From Sphaerimonospora mesophila NBRC 14179 = JCM 3151 (GTDB lineage Bacteria; Actinomycetota; Actinomycetes; Streptosporangiales; Streptosporangiaceae): a stretch of DNA of 64,000 nt. The position numbers and the translations under genes were made by a program. This document shows positions 49,201 to 57,089 of this stretch, piece after piece (within the stretch, counting starts at the first letter, position 1; each line of letters starts with the position of its first letter). The stretch covers positions 1 through 64,000 of the forward strand of contig BCRI01000021.1 of the NCBI GenBank assembly GCA_001552515.1, read 5' to 3'. Under the pieces are notes generated by a model, which was not told where the DNA came from, did no database searches, and saw only the letters and a program-made list of their open reading frames with translations.

Positions 49201-50386
49201 ACGACCAGGTCTCCTTGGCCACGAACTCCGCCGAGATGATGTACTTCCCGGCGTAGGCGCTGGTCGGCATCCGGTAGAAGATGCGCTTGACGTCCGAGGC
49301 GGCGCAGTTGGGGTCGCCGGAGCACAGCCCCATGCCGGAGTCGGGCTTGCCCTTGAACTTGTAGTACGACGTGGACGGGTAGGCGCGGGACACGTAGGCC
49401 CACGCGGAGGCCTTGACCGTCTTCCACACCGGGTCGATGTAGACGGGGAACCGGGTGTCCGGTCCGGTGAGCATGCCCTGGTCGGGCGTGAGGGTGAGGG
49501 CGCCGTCCTGCACCGTCGTGCCCAGGTCGGCCACCTTGGAGGTCTCCGCCGGGCCGGCCGCGAGGAGCGCGGTGCCGTCCGGGCCGGTGGTCGCGTCGGC
49601 AGCCGCGGCCCGCTCACCCTTCGTCGCCTCGGGTGTGCCGGAGTCCCACATGATCGCGGAAGGCGCCTCGAAGACGGTGCCGCCGGCGGCCTGGTCGACG
49701 GCCTTGACGGTGCCGTCCTCGCCGAGCCGCATGCCCAGCCCGGAGCCCTCGAGCCCGAAGGTGAGCCGGGCCAGCGCGCTGTTCCCCGCCGCCTCCCGGT
49801 TCTTCACCACCAGTGTGTGCGAGAACCCGTCGACGTCGACTCGTACGATCAGGTCCACGTCCTTGAGCACGTCGTGGTAGATCGCCGAGTCGCCCCGCAG
49901 TTCGGGTTCCGGCAGCCCGCCCGGCCACCTCAGCGACAACTCGCGCCCGGCCCGGGCCATGCGCGCCAGCGGCACGTCACCGCCGCCGGACAGCGAGAGC
50001 CCGACGGTGGCCGCGCGCGGCCCGATCGACCCGTCGGGACGCTTCACCAGGGTGGTGTCCGGCGCCACCCATGAGTCGTTCCGCCTGACTCGGACCGGAC
50101 GCAGATGCTCGACGGCGGTGAACGAGCCGTCCGGGTTGGCGAACACCTCCCGGTCCTCACCCCGCCTGGCGAGGATCTCCACCGGCTCGCCGGTCTCGCC
50201 GGCCCGCCGCTTGGCCGCCTCGTCCGTGACCGCCTGCCGATCGCCGGGCTCGCTCATCGAGGCTCCGCCGGACGCCGTCTCACCTGCCGGCGTGGGGGAA
50301 GCGGTCGCCTGTGCCGTGCCCCCGGTGACGACCATCGCGGTGGCCAACACGGTGGTCAGAACCACACAACCCAAACTTCGATCCAC
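46208..50386 (-). CDS. secreted multi-LamG domain protein
   Basis: 1392 residues from GTG 50386 (TTG 50389 also possible); AAGGCGGGG is upstream. Signal peptide 1-30. The N-terminal half holds beta-rich regions usual in secreted actinobacterial proteins next to RHS genes, with a DNRLRE-like part (KASAWAYVSRAYPSTSYYKF). Three LamG/concanavalin-like domains follow at about 742-929, 969-1152 and 1199-1385. The first two are near-duplicates 690 bp apart, each with FELYYSSSYDRWIFNRY and QIGAGWYG. Likely a carbohydrate- or surface-binding exoprotein. 108 bp upstream of the RHS gene on the same strand. Confidence 0.88.
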   Translation of the reverse strand: MDRSLGCVVLTTVLATAMVVTGGTAQATASPTPAGETASGGASMSEPGDRQAVTDEAAKRRAGETGEPVEILARRGEDREVFANPDGSFTAVEHLRPVRVRRNDSWVAPDTTLVKRPDGSIGPRAATVGLSLSGGGDVPLARMARAGRELSLRWPGGLPEPELRGDSAIYHDVLKDVDLIVRVDVDGFSHTLVVKNREAAGNSALARLTFGLEGSGLGMRLGEDGTVKAVDQAAGGTVFEAPSAIMWDSGTPEATKGERAAAADATTGPDGTALLAAGPAETSKVADLGTTVQDGALTLTPDQGMLTGPDTRFPVYIDPVWKTVKASAWAYVSRAYPSTSYYKFKGKPDSGMGLCSGDPNCAASDVKRIFYRMPTSAYAGKYIISAEFVAKETWSYSCTARPVELWRTKGFVEGSTWNSTKDNWLERLDTRNVAKGWSSSCPAGDVEFNATKAVKDAAAGKWSTTTFGLRAESESSASAWKRFADDAYLRVNYNTPPPQPKMSDLSMNPGGKCVYSPPPAVRVPPTISAVLHDPDSADAKKVYAEFGASWDGGQKWTSGKIGPKTTGSTFQVTLPSTIPEKKTINWYVRTWDGYQYSPWSYAGDATACYFTYDKSVPAAPVLSSTAYPQSDPENENDPWYDGVGRYGRFTAQSSSSDVVKYWFGVNSNPTSANERKPGSPGGPVTIDIAPDHAGPNYLTVKAFDAAGNSSEIGRYVFRVRAGSPAKAEWPLDDPQDSAQVSETSGAFPASVVGGVTLGVDGINRTAMQLNGTTGHARTAGPVVTTTTGFAVSAWARLPAVKPTHASIVATQIGAARSGFELYYSSSYDRWIFNRYNTDTTGSALSRAIGTSSPQGGEWTHLVGVYDSVAKDIKLYVNGTLNATAAFTTPWNATGPVQIGAGWYGKLDAFFPGEIDDVRIFDRIVTPEEVNTLFTQHPVVAARWKLNDSAAAVRPAKAAWKLDEAAGAGRAEDAYGTYPAGKVGGVTFGAAGRFGNAVHLDGTTGHLKTTGPVVDTTGSFTVSAWARLPAAKPTHASIIATQAGAQRNGFELYYSSSYDRWIFNRYDTDTTGSTITRAQSTAVPQGGVWTHLTGVYDATAKHIRLYVNGQLNSTTAFAKAWSATGPVQIGAGWYGGLGSFFPGEIDDVRIFPEVVSDSEIATMASGAAATLAADDGPAGRHVMLYGDAKIDQGAGWVGTPPGGLVLDGTGDYASTTAPVIRTGESFTVAGWVTTAGRPARAQAILSQEGATNSGFTLRYQPDSADPANAGGYQIEMPDKDAAGAARPTADHSAFQSGFDWDHVAIVYDAFQDQMQLYVNGELEQTEDDVSWRYNVIGFSAGKGFQLGRTKADGAWGEYWSGMIDDVWAFQGIASKEQIQMLAGGVELDTDSGL
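46930..48160 (-). repeat. tandem duplication of a LamG module inside the gene
   Basis: Two copies about 690 bp (230 codons) apart: identical nucleotide stretches occur at 47211-47246 and 47901-47936, and the surrounding 500 bp are closely similar. The third LamG (46230-46790) is diverged. Recent duplication is the simplest reading. Confidence 0.8.
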
Positions 50387-50617
50387 CAAGCCCCGCCTTA
50401 CCCCTGTGACGATGTGGCGCGGGTGATGATCGCGTCACACGTGACCAATGGTGCATATGATCACTGATCATGAGAAATCTTCACAGGAAACTTGTCAAGA
50501 GGTATTACTGCGATTCGTGAAACAAGTTTTCGGGCGGACCTGTGGACGGTGACGCGGTGGTCGCGGATCGATCCGGGAGACGTCGCGGACCCGGCGCCGT
50601 CGTCGGGAGCCGTACGC
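50387..50617. promoter_or_regulatory. divergent spacer upstream of the LamG/RHS block
   Basis: About 230 bp without a gene. ATGATCA-c-TGATCAT at 50457-50471 is a perfect 7-1-7 palindrome in an AT-rich stretch, and GCGTCACACGTGACC just beside it has a CACGTG core. These may control the leftward LamG/RHS block. Apart from this I see nothing else. Confidence 0.4.
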
Positions 50618-51379
50618 TTGGGGCGGGCCGCCCCGTGCCTGGGGGCGAGCCGCCCCCTACCCCTCCCGGAGGCCGCGATCAACCGCCTCGTTCTCTGGAA
50701 CATCGATCTCACGCTGGTCGACGTCACCCTCGTCACCCGCGACGCCTACGCGGACGCGTTCCGTATGGTCACCGGACGGCCGCTGGTCAAGCTCGCCCCG
50801 GCGATGGGCCGCCCCGACTCGGAGATCATCTTTGAGACCCTGGCGGTCAACGGCATCGCCGTCGAGGATCACCACCTGCCGAGGTTCCTCGACGCGTTGA
50901 CCGTGTCGTTCGCGGACAAACACCGGCGGCTGGCGAAGGAGGGGCGGATGATGCCGGGGGCCAAGGACGCGCTCAAGGCGGTGTCCCGGCTCGACGGAGT
51001 CGTCCAGTCGGTGCTGACGGGGACCATCAAGGACAACGCGATGCACAAGCTCGCTGCGTTCGGACTGGACAGGTGGATCGACTTCGAGATCGGCGGTTAC
51101 GGCGAGGAGGTCTACCCCAAGGCCACGCTGCTCCAGGTGGCCCAGGGCAGGGCGAAGGCCAAGTACGGCTCGGCCTTCACGGCGGCCGAAACCGTGCTGA
51201 TCGGCGACTCGGCCCGCGACGTCCAGGCGGCGCGGATCGGCGGCGCCGGCATGATCGCGGTGGCGTCCGGCCGATCCACCGTGGCAGAACTACGCGAGGC
51301 GGGCGCCGACATCGTGCTGCGTGATCTGTCCAACGCCTCCGAGGTCGTCGCCGCCGTCGCCCGCCTCACCACGAGTTAG
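50618..51379 (+). CDS. HAD hydrolase, start ambiguous
   Basis: 253 residues from TTG 50618, with GGGAG at 50605-50609. Family similarity begins only at LVLWNIDLTLVDV (motif I D-L-T), so residues 1-20 look non-conserved. A perfect GGAGG at 50668-50672 stands 5 bases before an in-frame ATC at 50678, where family members would begin. Motif II is SVLTGT, motif III Lys in YPKATLLQ and motif IV LIGDSARDVQAAR. Beta-phosphoglucomutase/phosphatase type. Stops 4 bases before the converging PBP gene. Confidence 0.8.
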   Translation: MGRAAPCLGASRPLPLPEAAINRLVLWNIDLTLVDVTLVTRDAYADAFRMVTGRPLVKLAPAMGRPDSEIIFETLAVNGIAVEDHHLPRFLDALTVSFADKHRRLAKEGRMMPGAKDALKAVSRLDGVVQSVLTGTIKDNAMHKLAAFGLDRWIDFEIGGYGEEVYPKATLLQVAQGRAKAKYGSAFTAAETVLIGDSARDVQAARIGGAGMIAVASGRSTVAELREAGADIVLRDLSNASEVVAAVARLTTS

Positions 51380-51383
51380 GGCG

Positions 51384-52961
51384 TCACCGGGGAAGCGCGT
51401 CGAGGAAGCGCGCCGCGACCGGGGCGGCGACGGCGGCCCCCTCGCCCCCGCCCTCCACGATGACGGCGAAGGCCACGTCTCCCCGATAGCCGATGAACCA
51501 TGAGTGCGTGGGCGGCTCGGCGCCCGAGCCGTACTCCGCGGTGCCGGTCTTGCCGGCCGTGCCGGAGGGGAAGGAGACGCCGCTCGCCGTTCCCTCGCTG
51601 ACGACGGCCGGCATCAGCTTGCGCAGTGCGGAGACGACCGCGGGCTCCAGCTTGCGCGGCCGGGCCCCGTCCGGAACGAGTGCGGCCGGGACGAGCCGGG
51701 GCTGCCGCCACGTGCCGCTCGCGATCGCGCCGGCGACGGCGGCCATGTTCAGCGGGCTCGCCAGCACCCGGCCCTGCCCGATGGCCGCAGAGGCGAGGTC
51801 GGTGTCGTCGCGCGGCACGGGGAACGCCGCGTCGACCGCCGGGATCCCGATCTTGATGCGGGCGCCGAAGCCGAAGTCGGCGGCCACCTTGGTCAGCCGC
51901 TCGGCGCCGAGCCGCTGCACCGCCATCGCGCCGAAGGTGGTGTTGCACGAGTGGGCGAAGGCGTCGCGGAAGGGGAGGGCGCCGTAGTCGTGGAACCCCG
52001 CGTTGTGGAACCGGAAGCCGCCGATGTTCTGTTCGGCGGGGCACCGTACGTTCTGACCCGGGGTGATGCCGCCCGCGACGAGAGCGGACGCAGTCACGAT
52101 CTTGAAGGTCGAGCCGGGCGGGTACGTCCCCAGGAGTGCCCGGTTGTATCCGCCGGGTTTGTTCACGGCGGCCAGGATCTCTCCGGTGGAGGGCCGTACG
52201 GCGACCAGCGAGGCGGGCTTGGTCACCCCCTCCAGGGCGTCGGCGCCGGCCCGGTGGACCCGCGGGTCGAGCGTGGTCTTCAGCGGTTCGCCCGGTTTGG
52301 CTCCGCCGGTCGCGATGGTCTCCACCCGCCTGCCCGTGGCGGTGTCGATCACGTCCACCCGGGCGGAGGCGGTCCCGGTCAGGCGCGAGCCGTACTGCTC
52401 GGCCAGCTGCTCGACGATCTGCTGCACCGATCCCGGCGTCTCCGGAGTGTCGATCCGGGTGCCGTCGGCGGCGGTGATCGGGGCCCGCTCGGCCGGCAGC
52501 GTGGTGAGCCGGATGCGGCGGCCGGGTGTGAGCCTGGGGTGGATCGCCGCGGGTGACCAGGAGACGCGCCAGGCCCGGTCGTGCTCGACCAGCCGCAACA
52601 CCCCGTCATAGGAGAAGTCCACCGGGCCGGACAGCTCCGCGCGGAACCGGACGCGCTCCCCCTCGGACCCGTCGGCCTCACCGGTCCCGGTCACCCGGAA
52701 GCGCCGCGCGGTCGACTTCAGGTCGTCGTGAAACCGCCGGTACCAGTCTTCGAAGGCGGCCGGCGGGTCCGCGGTGAGCTCGCGCATCGCCGCGTAGTCC
52801 GACCGCGACCACGCGGTCAGGAACCGCGCCGCGGTCTCCTCGGGTGAACCCTGGGTGCGCAGCGCCCAGATCACGCCCCCCGCCACGGTGACCGGTACGA
52901 GCGCCGCCGCGGTGATCAGCCCCCACCGCCCGCGCCGTCTTTTCCTGGCTTGCTCTCGCAT
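51384..52961 (-). CDS. class B-like penicillin-binding protein with MecA-type N-terminal domain
   Basis: 525 residues from ATG 52961 with AAAGGGGG upstream. Short cytoplasmic basic stretch, TM helix (about 15-35), an NTF2-like MecA N-terminal domain (TAARFLTAWSRSDYAAMRELT to about 150), a short linking domain, and the transpeptidase with S-x-x-K at Ser284 (PPGSTFK), S-x-N as SCN and K-T-G as GKTGTAEYG. It crosslinks peptidoglycan. The PBP dimer domain is reduced. Divergent from a LysR regulator and class A-like hydrolase. Confidence 0.9.
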   Translation of the reverse strand: MREQARKRRRGRWGLITAAALVPVTVAGGVIWALRTQGSPEETAARFLTAWSRSDYAAMRELTADPPAAFEDWYRRFHDDLKSTARRFRVTGTGEADGSEGERVRFRAELSGPVDFSYDGVLRLVEHDRAWRVSWSPAAIHPRLTPGRRIRLTTLPAERAPITAADGTRIDTPETPGSVQQIVEQLAEQYGSRLTGTASARVDVIDTATGRRVETIATGGAKPGEPLKTTLDPRVHRAGADALEGVTKPASLVAVRPSTGEILAAVNKPGGYNRALLGTYPPGSTFKIVTASALVAGGITPGQNVRCPAEQNIGGFRFHNAGFHDYGALPFRDAFAHSCNTTFGAMAVQRLGAERLTKVAADFGFGARIKIGIPAVDAAFPVPRDDTDLASAAIGQGRVLASPLNMAAVAGAIASGTWRQPRLVPAALVPDGARPRKLEPAVVSALRKLMPAVVSEGTASGVSFPSGTAGKTGTAEYGSGAEPPTHSWFIGYRGDVAFAVIVEGGGEGAAVAAPVAARFLDALPR

Positions 52962-53028
52962 TCGTCCCCCTTTGTTCGAGTGCACCGCCCAGGGGACCAG
53001 AGGCGGAGACTTCATGTCCAATATGGAT

Positions 53029-53050
53029 ATCTTTCAAGATCAAGAAAGAT
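53029..53050. promoter_or_regulatory. inverted repeat between PBP and LysR genes
   Basis: ATCTTTC (53029-53035) and GAAAGAT (53044-53050) with an 8-nt spacer, in a 108-bp AT-rich divergent spacer. It suits a LysR-type site near both starts, giving possible control of the PBP gene and self-regulation. Confidence 0.5.
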
Positions 53051-53069
53051 TCGGATATGATGCCAGCTC

Positions 53070-54029
53070 GTGGACCTCGTCCGACATCTCGGCTACTTCC
53101 TCGCGGTCGCGGAAGACCTGCACTTCGGTCACGCGGCCGCCCGGCTCGGCATGGCCCAGCCGCCGTTGAGCCAGCGGATCAAACGTCTGGAGCAGGAGCT
53201 CGGTGTGCGACTCTTCGAGCGGTCGAGCCGGCACGTCACGCTGACGGACGCCGGACGGCTGCTGCTGCCCGAGGCGCGCGAGATCGTCGCCCGGGTGGAG
53301 CGGGTGCGCGACCTGCTGGCGGGCATGGGACGCGGCGACGCGGCGATCGTCCGGGCCGGGGTCCCGGCCGACCTCGGCGCTTCCGTGCTCGCCGCGCTGA
53401 TCGCGGGTTTCCGGGACCGCCGCCCCGAGGTGCGGCTGTCGCTGATCGAGATGGGCAGTGCCGCGCAGGCGGCCGCGATCCTGGAGGGCCGGCTCGACGT
53501 GGGTGTGCTGCGCCATCCCGTGCCGGGTATGGGACCGGGCGCCGGGCTGGGCTTCGGCCCGATCCTCGTGCAGCACCCCGGCGTTCTGCTGGCCGAGGGG
53601 GACGAACTGGTCCGGTGGGCCGCCGTTCACCTGGGCGACCTGGCCGGGCGAGATCTCGTGCTGTTCCCCGGCGAGTCCGAGACCGGCCTGCACGACGAGA
53701 CGCTGGTCGCCTGCCGTCGGCACGGGTTCGTTCCGGTCGAGGTCACCTACGCCCGCAACGGGGAGTTCGCCCTCGGCCTGGTCCTGTCCGGTACGGCCGT
53801 CGCGATCGGGCCTCCCCTCGACGCTCCCGGCGTGGTGTGGCGGCCCCTCGTCGGAACACCGCTCGCCTGGCGCTGCTCCACGGCCTGGCGCGGCGAGCCC
53901 GGGCCGTACGTCGAAGACTTCACGGCGGTCGCCGTACAGGTGCTGAAGGACGGCGCGGGCATGACGGACGACGACGCTCCGCGCGCGCGGCGGGTGGCCC
54001 CGCGCCCGGCGACGGGATTCCTCGCATGA
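53070..54029 (+). CDS. LysR-family regulator
   Basis: 319 residues from GTG 53070; no strong Shine-Dalgarno. N-terminal winged helix (LVRHLGYFLAVAEDLHFGHAAARLGMAQPPLSQRIKRLEQELGVRLFERSSRHVTLTDAGR, 1-62), a linker helix and a periplasmic-binding-protein-like effector domain (90-300). The stop overlaps the serine hydrolase start by ATGA. Position next to PBP and hydrolase genes recalls AmpR-type control, but similarity to AmpR is not evident from the sequence. Confidence 0.9.
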   Translation: MDLVRHLGYFLAVAEDLHFGHAAARLGMAQPPLSQRIKRLEQELGVRLFERSSRHVTLTDAGRLLLPEAREIVARVERVRDLLAGMGRGDAAIVRAGVPADLGASVLAALIAGFRDRRPEVRLSLIEMGSAAQAAAILEGRLDVGVLRHPVPGMGPGAGLGFGPILVQHPGVLLAEGDELVRWAAVHLGDLAGRDLVLFPGESETGLHDETLVACRRHGFVPVEVTYARNGEFALGLVLSGTAVAIGPPLDAPGVVWRPLVGTPLAWRCSTAWRGEPGPYVEDFTAVAVQVLKDGAGMTDDDAPRARRVAPRPATGFLA

Positions 54030-54904
54030 GGCCGATCGAGCAGGTGTTCCGCTCGGCGGGCGTCACCGGGTGGCTGCACGCGACCGACATCGACACCGGG
54101 CACGAGGTGGGTCTCGGTGCGGACGAGCCGGTCGTCCTCGCCTCGGTCTTCAAGGTGCCGCTGCTGATCGAGCTCTACCGTCAGGCCGAGCGGGGGACGC
54201 TCGACCTGACCGAGGCGGTCCGCGTTCCGGCGAGCAGCAGGACCTCGGCCGGCGGGACCGGGCTGACGGCGATGCTCGACGACGCCGAGCTGTCCCTGCG
54301 CGATCTCGCCTACCTGATGATCGCGGTGAGCGACAACGCGGCGGCCGACGTGCTGCTCGCCCGGGTGGGCCGCGACTCGGTCAACGCCTTCCTGGCCGGC
54401 CTCGGGCTGAACGGCACGCGGGTGGCGCACGACTGCCGGGAGATGTTCGCCCACATGCTGGCCGACGCGGGCGTCGACGACATGTCGGCGCTCAGCGAGG
54501 CGTGCGCCGACCCCGCCGTGGTCGCCCGCCTGCGCGTCCTCGTCCCCGCGCTCACCAGCCACGGCACCCCGAGGGAGCTGACCCGGCTGCTCGGCATGAT
54601 CTGGCGTGACGAGGCGGCCGCCCCCGCCTCGTGCGCGGCCGTACGCCGGTTGATGGGCCTGCAGGTGTGGCCGCACCGGCTGGCGGCGGGCTTCCCGTTC
54701 GACGACGTGGCGGTCAGCGGTAAGACGGGCACCCTGCCGACGCTGCGCAACGAGATCGGTGTCGTCGAGTATCCGGACGGCGGCCGATACGCCGTGGCCG
54801 TCTTCACCTGCTCGTTCAGTACGGCCCAGAACCAGCCGAAGGCGGACGCCGCGATCGGTTCTGCCGCGCGGATCGCGATCGATCACCTCAGAGCCCGCAT
54901 GTGA
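54026..54904 (+). CDS. class A beta-lactamase-fold serine hydrolase without export signal
   Basis: 292 residues from ATG 54026 (ATGA overlap with LysR). Ser40-x-x-Lys43 (ASVFK), S-D-N at 102-104 (AVSDNAAAD) and a K-T-G triad in VSGKTGTLPTLRNE. The Omega-loop E-x-x-N of true class A beta-lactamases is not visible where expected (RVAHDCREMFAHML). No signal peptide precedes the domain, and no other start can provide one. So it may be a cytoplasmic or non-classical hydrolase rather than a drug-resistance enzyme. Confidence 0.85.
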   Translation: MRPIEQVFRSAGVTGWLHATDIDTGHEVGLGADEPVVLASVFKVPLLIELYRQAERGTLDLTEAVRVPASSRTSAGGTGLTAMLDDAELSLRDLAYLMIAVSDNAAADVLLARVGRDSVNAFLAGLGLNGTRVAHDCREMFAHMLADAGVDDMSALSEACADPAVVARLRVLVPALTSHGTPRELTRLLGMIWRDEAAAPASCAAVRRLMGLQVWPHRLAAGFPFDDVAVSGKTGTLPTLRNEIGVVEYPDGGRYAVAVFTCSFSTAQNQPKADAAIGSAARIAIDHLRARM

Positions 54905-54965
54905 CGGACTCCTCATCTTCGGGGGCGATGGTGACATACGCCGGTCTGGTCGCGAAGATGGGCTC

Positions 54966-56885
54966 ATGGTTGAGGAAGGCACCCTGCTCTGGGAACCCAC
55001 TCCGGAGATCGTCCGTAATGCACGGATCACCCGGTTCATGGAGTGGCTCGGACGTTCCGGCGATTACCAGGACATGTGGCAGTGGTCGGTCGAGTCTCCG
55101 GCCGAGTTCTGGACGTCGATCTGGGACTACTTCGCAGTGATCGGCGATCGTGGTGACGGGCCCGTCATCAGCGGAACGATGCCGGGTGCCGAATGGTTCA
55201 CCGGGACGGCGATCAATTACGCCGCCAATGCGCTGCGTGGCGACGATCCCGACCGCCTTGCCGTGATATTTCGCGACGAAGAGGGCAACCGGCGGACCTA
55301 CACGCTGGGCGAACTCCGCGACGAGGTGGGCCGGGTCCGCGCCGGGCTGGTGCGGCTCGGCGTCGGGCGCGGCGACCGGGTCGCGGCGTACGTCGGCAAC
55401 GTTCCCGAGGCGCTCGTCGCCTTCCTGGCCACGGCCTCCCTCGGGGCCATCTGGTCGTCGTGCTCCCCGGACTTCGGCGCGCCGAGCGTGACCGACCGTT
55501 TCACCCAGATCGAGCCGAAGGTGCTGATCGCGGTGGACGGCTACCGCTACGGCGGCAGGTCGTACGACCGGTCGGAGGTGGCGCGTGAGATCGCCGCCAA
55601 GCTGCCCACGCTCAAGGCCACCGTGTGGATCGCCGCAGCGGACGCCGTACCGGCCGGCGCGAACGACCTGGGATGGGACGAGCTGCGGGCCGAGGCCGCC
55701 GAGCCGGAGTTCGAACCGGTTCCTTTCGATCACCCGCTGTGGGTGCTGTACTCCTCGGGCACGACGGGCCTGCCCAAGCCCATCGTCCACGGTCACGGCG
55801 GGATCGTGCTGGAGCACCTCAAGTCGCTCTCCTTCCACCAGGACCTCGGCGCGGGGGATGTGTTCTTCTGGTACACCACCACCGGCTGGATGATGTGGAA
55901 CTACCTCATCGGCGGCCTGCTGGTGGGCTGCACGGTCGTGCTCTACGACGGCAGCGCGACGCACCCCGAGACCGGCGCGCTGTGGCGGCTCGCGGCCGAG
56001 GAGGGCGTGACCTACTTCGGCACCGGCGCGCCGTACCTGGTGGCCTCGATGAAGGCGGGCCTCAAACCGTCCGGGCTGGAGCGGCTGCGCGGCATCGGGT
56101 CGACCGGCTCGCCGCTGCCGCCCGAGGGCTTCGCCTGGGTCTACACCGATGTGAAGCCCGACGTGCAGCTCGGCTCGTTCTCCGGCGGCACCGACGTGTG
56201 CACCGGTTTCGTGGGGGCGGTGCCGCTGCTGCCGATCCGGGCCGGCGTGATCCCGTGCCGCTGCCTGGGCGCCTCGGTCGAGTCGTTCGACCCGGCCGGC
56301 GGCGCGGTGATCGGCGAGGTGGGGGAGCTGGTGATCACCCGGCCGATGCCCTCGATGCCGGTGATGTTCTGGAACGACCCGGCGGGCGACCGCTATCGGG
56401 AGTCGTACTTCGCGGACTATCCCGGCATCTGGCGGCACGGCGACTGGATCAAGATCCTTCCGGATGGCGGCTGCGTCATCTACGGCCGCTCCGACTCGAC
56501 CCTCAACCGCGGCGGCGTCCGGATGGGCACCAGCGAGTTCTACCGGATCGTCGAGCGCTTCGAGGAGATCGCCGACAGCCTGGTGATCGACACCGGCCGG
56601 TTGGGCCAGGAGGGCAGGCTGCTGCTGTACGTCACGCTCGCCGACGGCGCGACGCTCACCGACGAGCTCATCTCACGGCTGCGTGCCGCGCTGCGCGCCG
56701 AGCTGTCGCCGCGGCACGTGCCCAACGAGATCCGCGTGGTCCCCGGCATTCCACGCACGCTGTCGGGCAAGAAGCTGGAGGTTCCGGTACGGAAGATCCT
56801 CCTGGGCACCCCCGTCGAGCAGGCCGCCAACCCCGACTCCATGGCCAACCCCGAGGTGCTCCGCCACTTCGTCCCCGAGAGCTGA
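54966..56885 (+). CDS. acetoacetyl-CoA synthetase
   Basis: 639 residues from ATG 54966. Adenylate-forming enzyme with the P-loop YSSGTTGLPKPIVHGHGGI, A5 YGRSDSTLNRGGVRMGT and A10 lysine in RTLSGKKLEVPV. The N-terminal ACS-N segment (YQDMWQWSVESPAEFWTSIWDYFAV) and length are as in acetoacetate-CoA ligases. It activates acetoacetate for polyester or lipid metabolism. Standalone here. Confidence 0.93.
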   Translation: MVEEGTLLWEPTPEIVRNARITRFMEWLGRSGDYQDMWQWSVESPAEFWTSIWDYFAVIGDRGDGPVISGTMPGAEWFTGTAINYAANALRGDDPDRLAVIFRDEEGNRRTYTLGELRDEVGRVRAGLVRLGVGRGDRVAAYVGNVPEALVAFLATASLGAIWSSCSPDFGAPSVTDRFTQIEPKVLIAVDGYRYGGRSYDRSEVAREIAAKLPTLKATVWIAAADAVPAGANDLGWDELRAEAAEPEFEPVPFDHPLWVLYSSGTTGLPKPIVHGHGGIVLEHLKSLSFHQDLGAGDVFFWYTTTGWMMWNYLIGGLLVGCTVVLYDGSATHPETGALWRLAAEEGVTYFGTGAPYLVASMKAGLKPSGLERLRGIGSTGSPLPPEGFAWVYTDVKPDVQLGSFSGGTDVCTGFVGAVPLLPIRAGVIPCRCLGASVESFDPAGGAVIGEVGELVITRPMPSMPVMFWNDPAGDRYRESYFADYPGIWRHGDWIKILPDGGCVIYGRSDSTLNRGGVRMGTSEFYRIVERFEEIADSLVIDTGRLGQEGRLLLYVTLADGATLTDELISRLRAALRAELSPRHVPNEIRVVPGIPRTLSGKKLEVPVRKILLGTPVEQAANPDSMANPEVLRHFVPES

Positions 56886-57089
56886 CCCTCACCGCTCACC
56901 GAGGCCGCCGCCCACGACCCGCACATCCTCCTGGTCGATCTCCCCACGTTGTACGGCTGAGCCGAGCGAACGGATCCACGCGGCTCTGGCGCGGATGGCG
57001 CCGACGGGATACAAAAGTCTTGCGGCTGTGAGAGAGCGCTCTCTCACAATCGTGAGCTCTATCCGCCCCCCATCTGGATAGGCAGGCCC
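56886..57089. other. spacer with LacI-type palindrome
   Basis: About 200 bp between the acetoacetyl-CoA synthetase and the beta-helix gene. The only clear signal is the 20-bp palindrome at 57028-57047 given below. GATACAAAAG at 57008-57017 is a possible -10 for the downstream gene. Confidence 0.45.
57028..57047. promoter_or_regulatory. 20-bp perfect palindrome, LacI-type operator
   Basis: GTGAGAGAGCGCTCTCTCAC, centred on GCGC, as in sugar-responsive LacI-family sites (GAGAGCGCTC core). A second partial copy, GTGAGAGAGCGCTC, lies at 57114-57127 inside the beginning of the coding region, 86 bp downstream; with a tetrameric LacI protein a DNA loop is possible. Confidence 0.75.

Noticed and set aside
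46100-50074. 1324-codon plus-strand frame opposite the LamG gene
   Set aside because: Same cause; low-complexity composition and perfect overlap with a well-supported LamG gene.
54026-54904. Beta-lactam resistance gene (class A beta-lactamase)
   Set aside because: No signal peptide and no visible E-x-x-N; only the fold-level call is safe.
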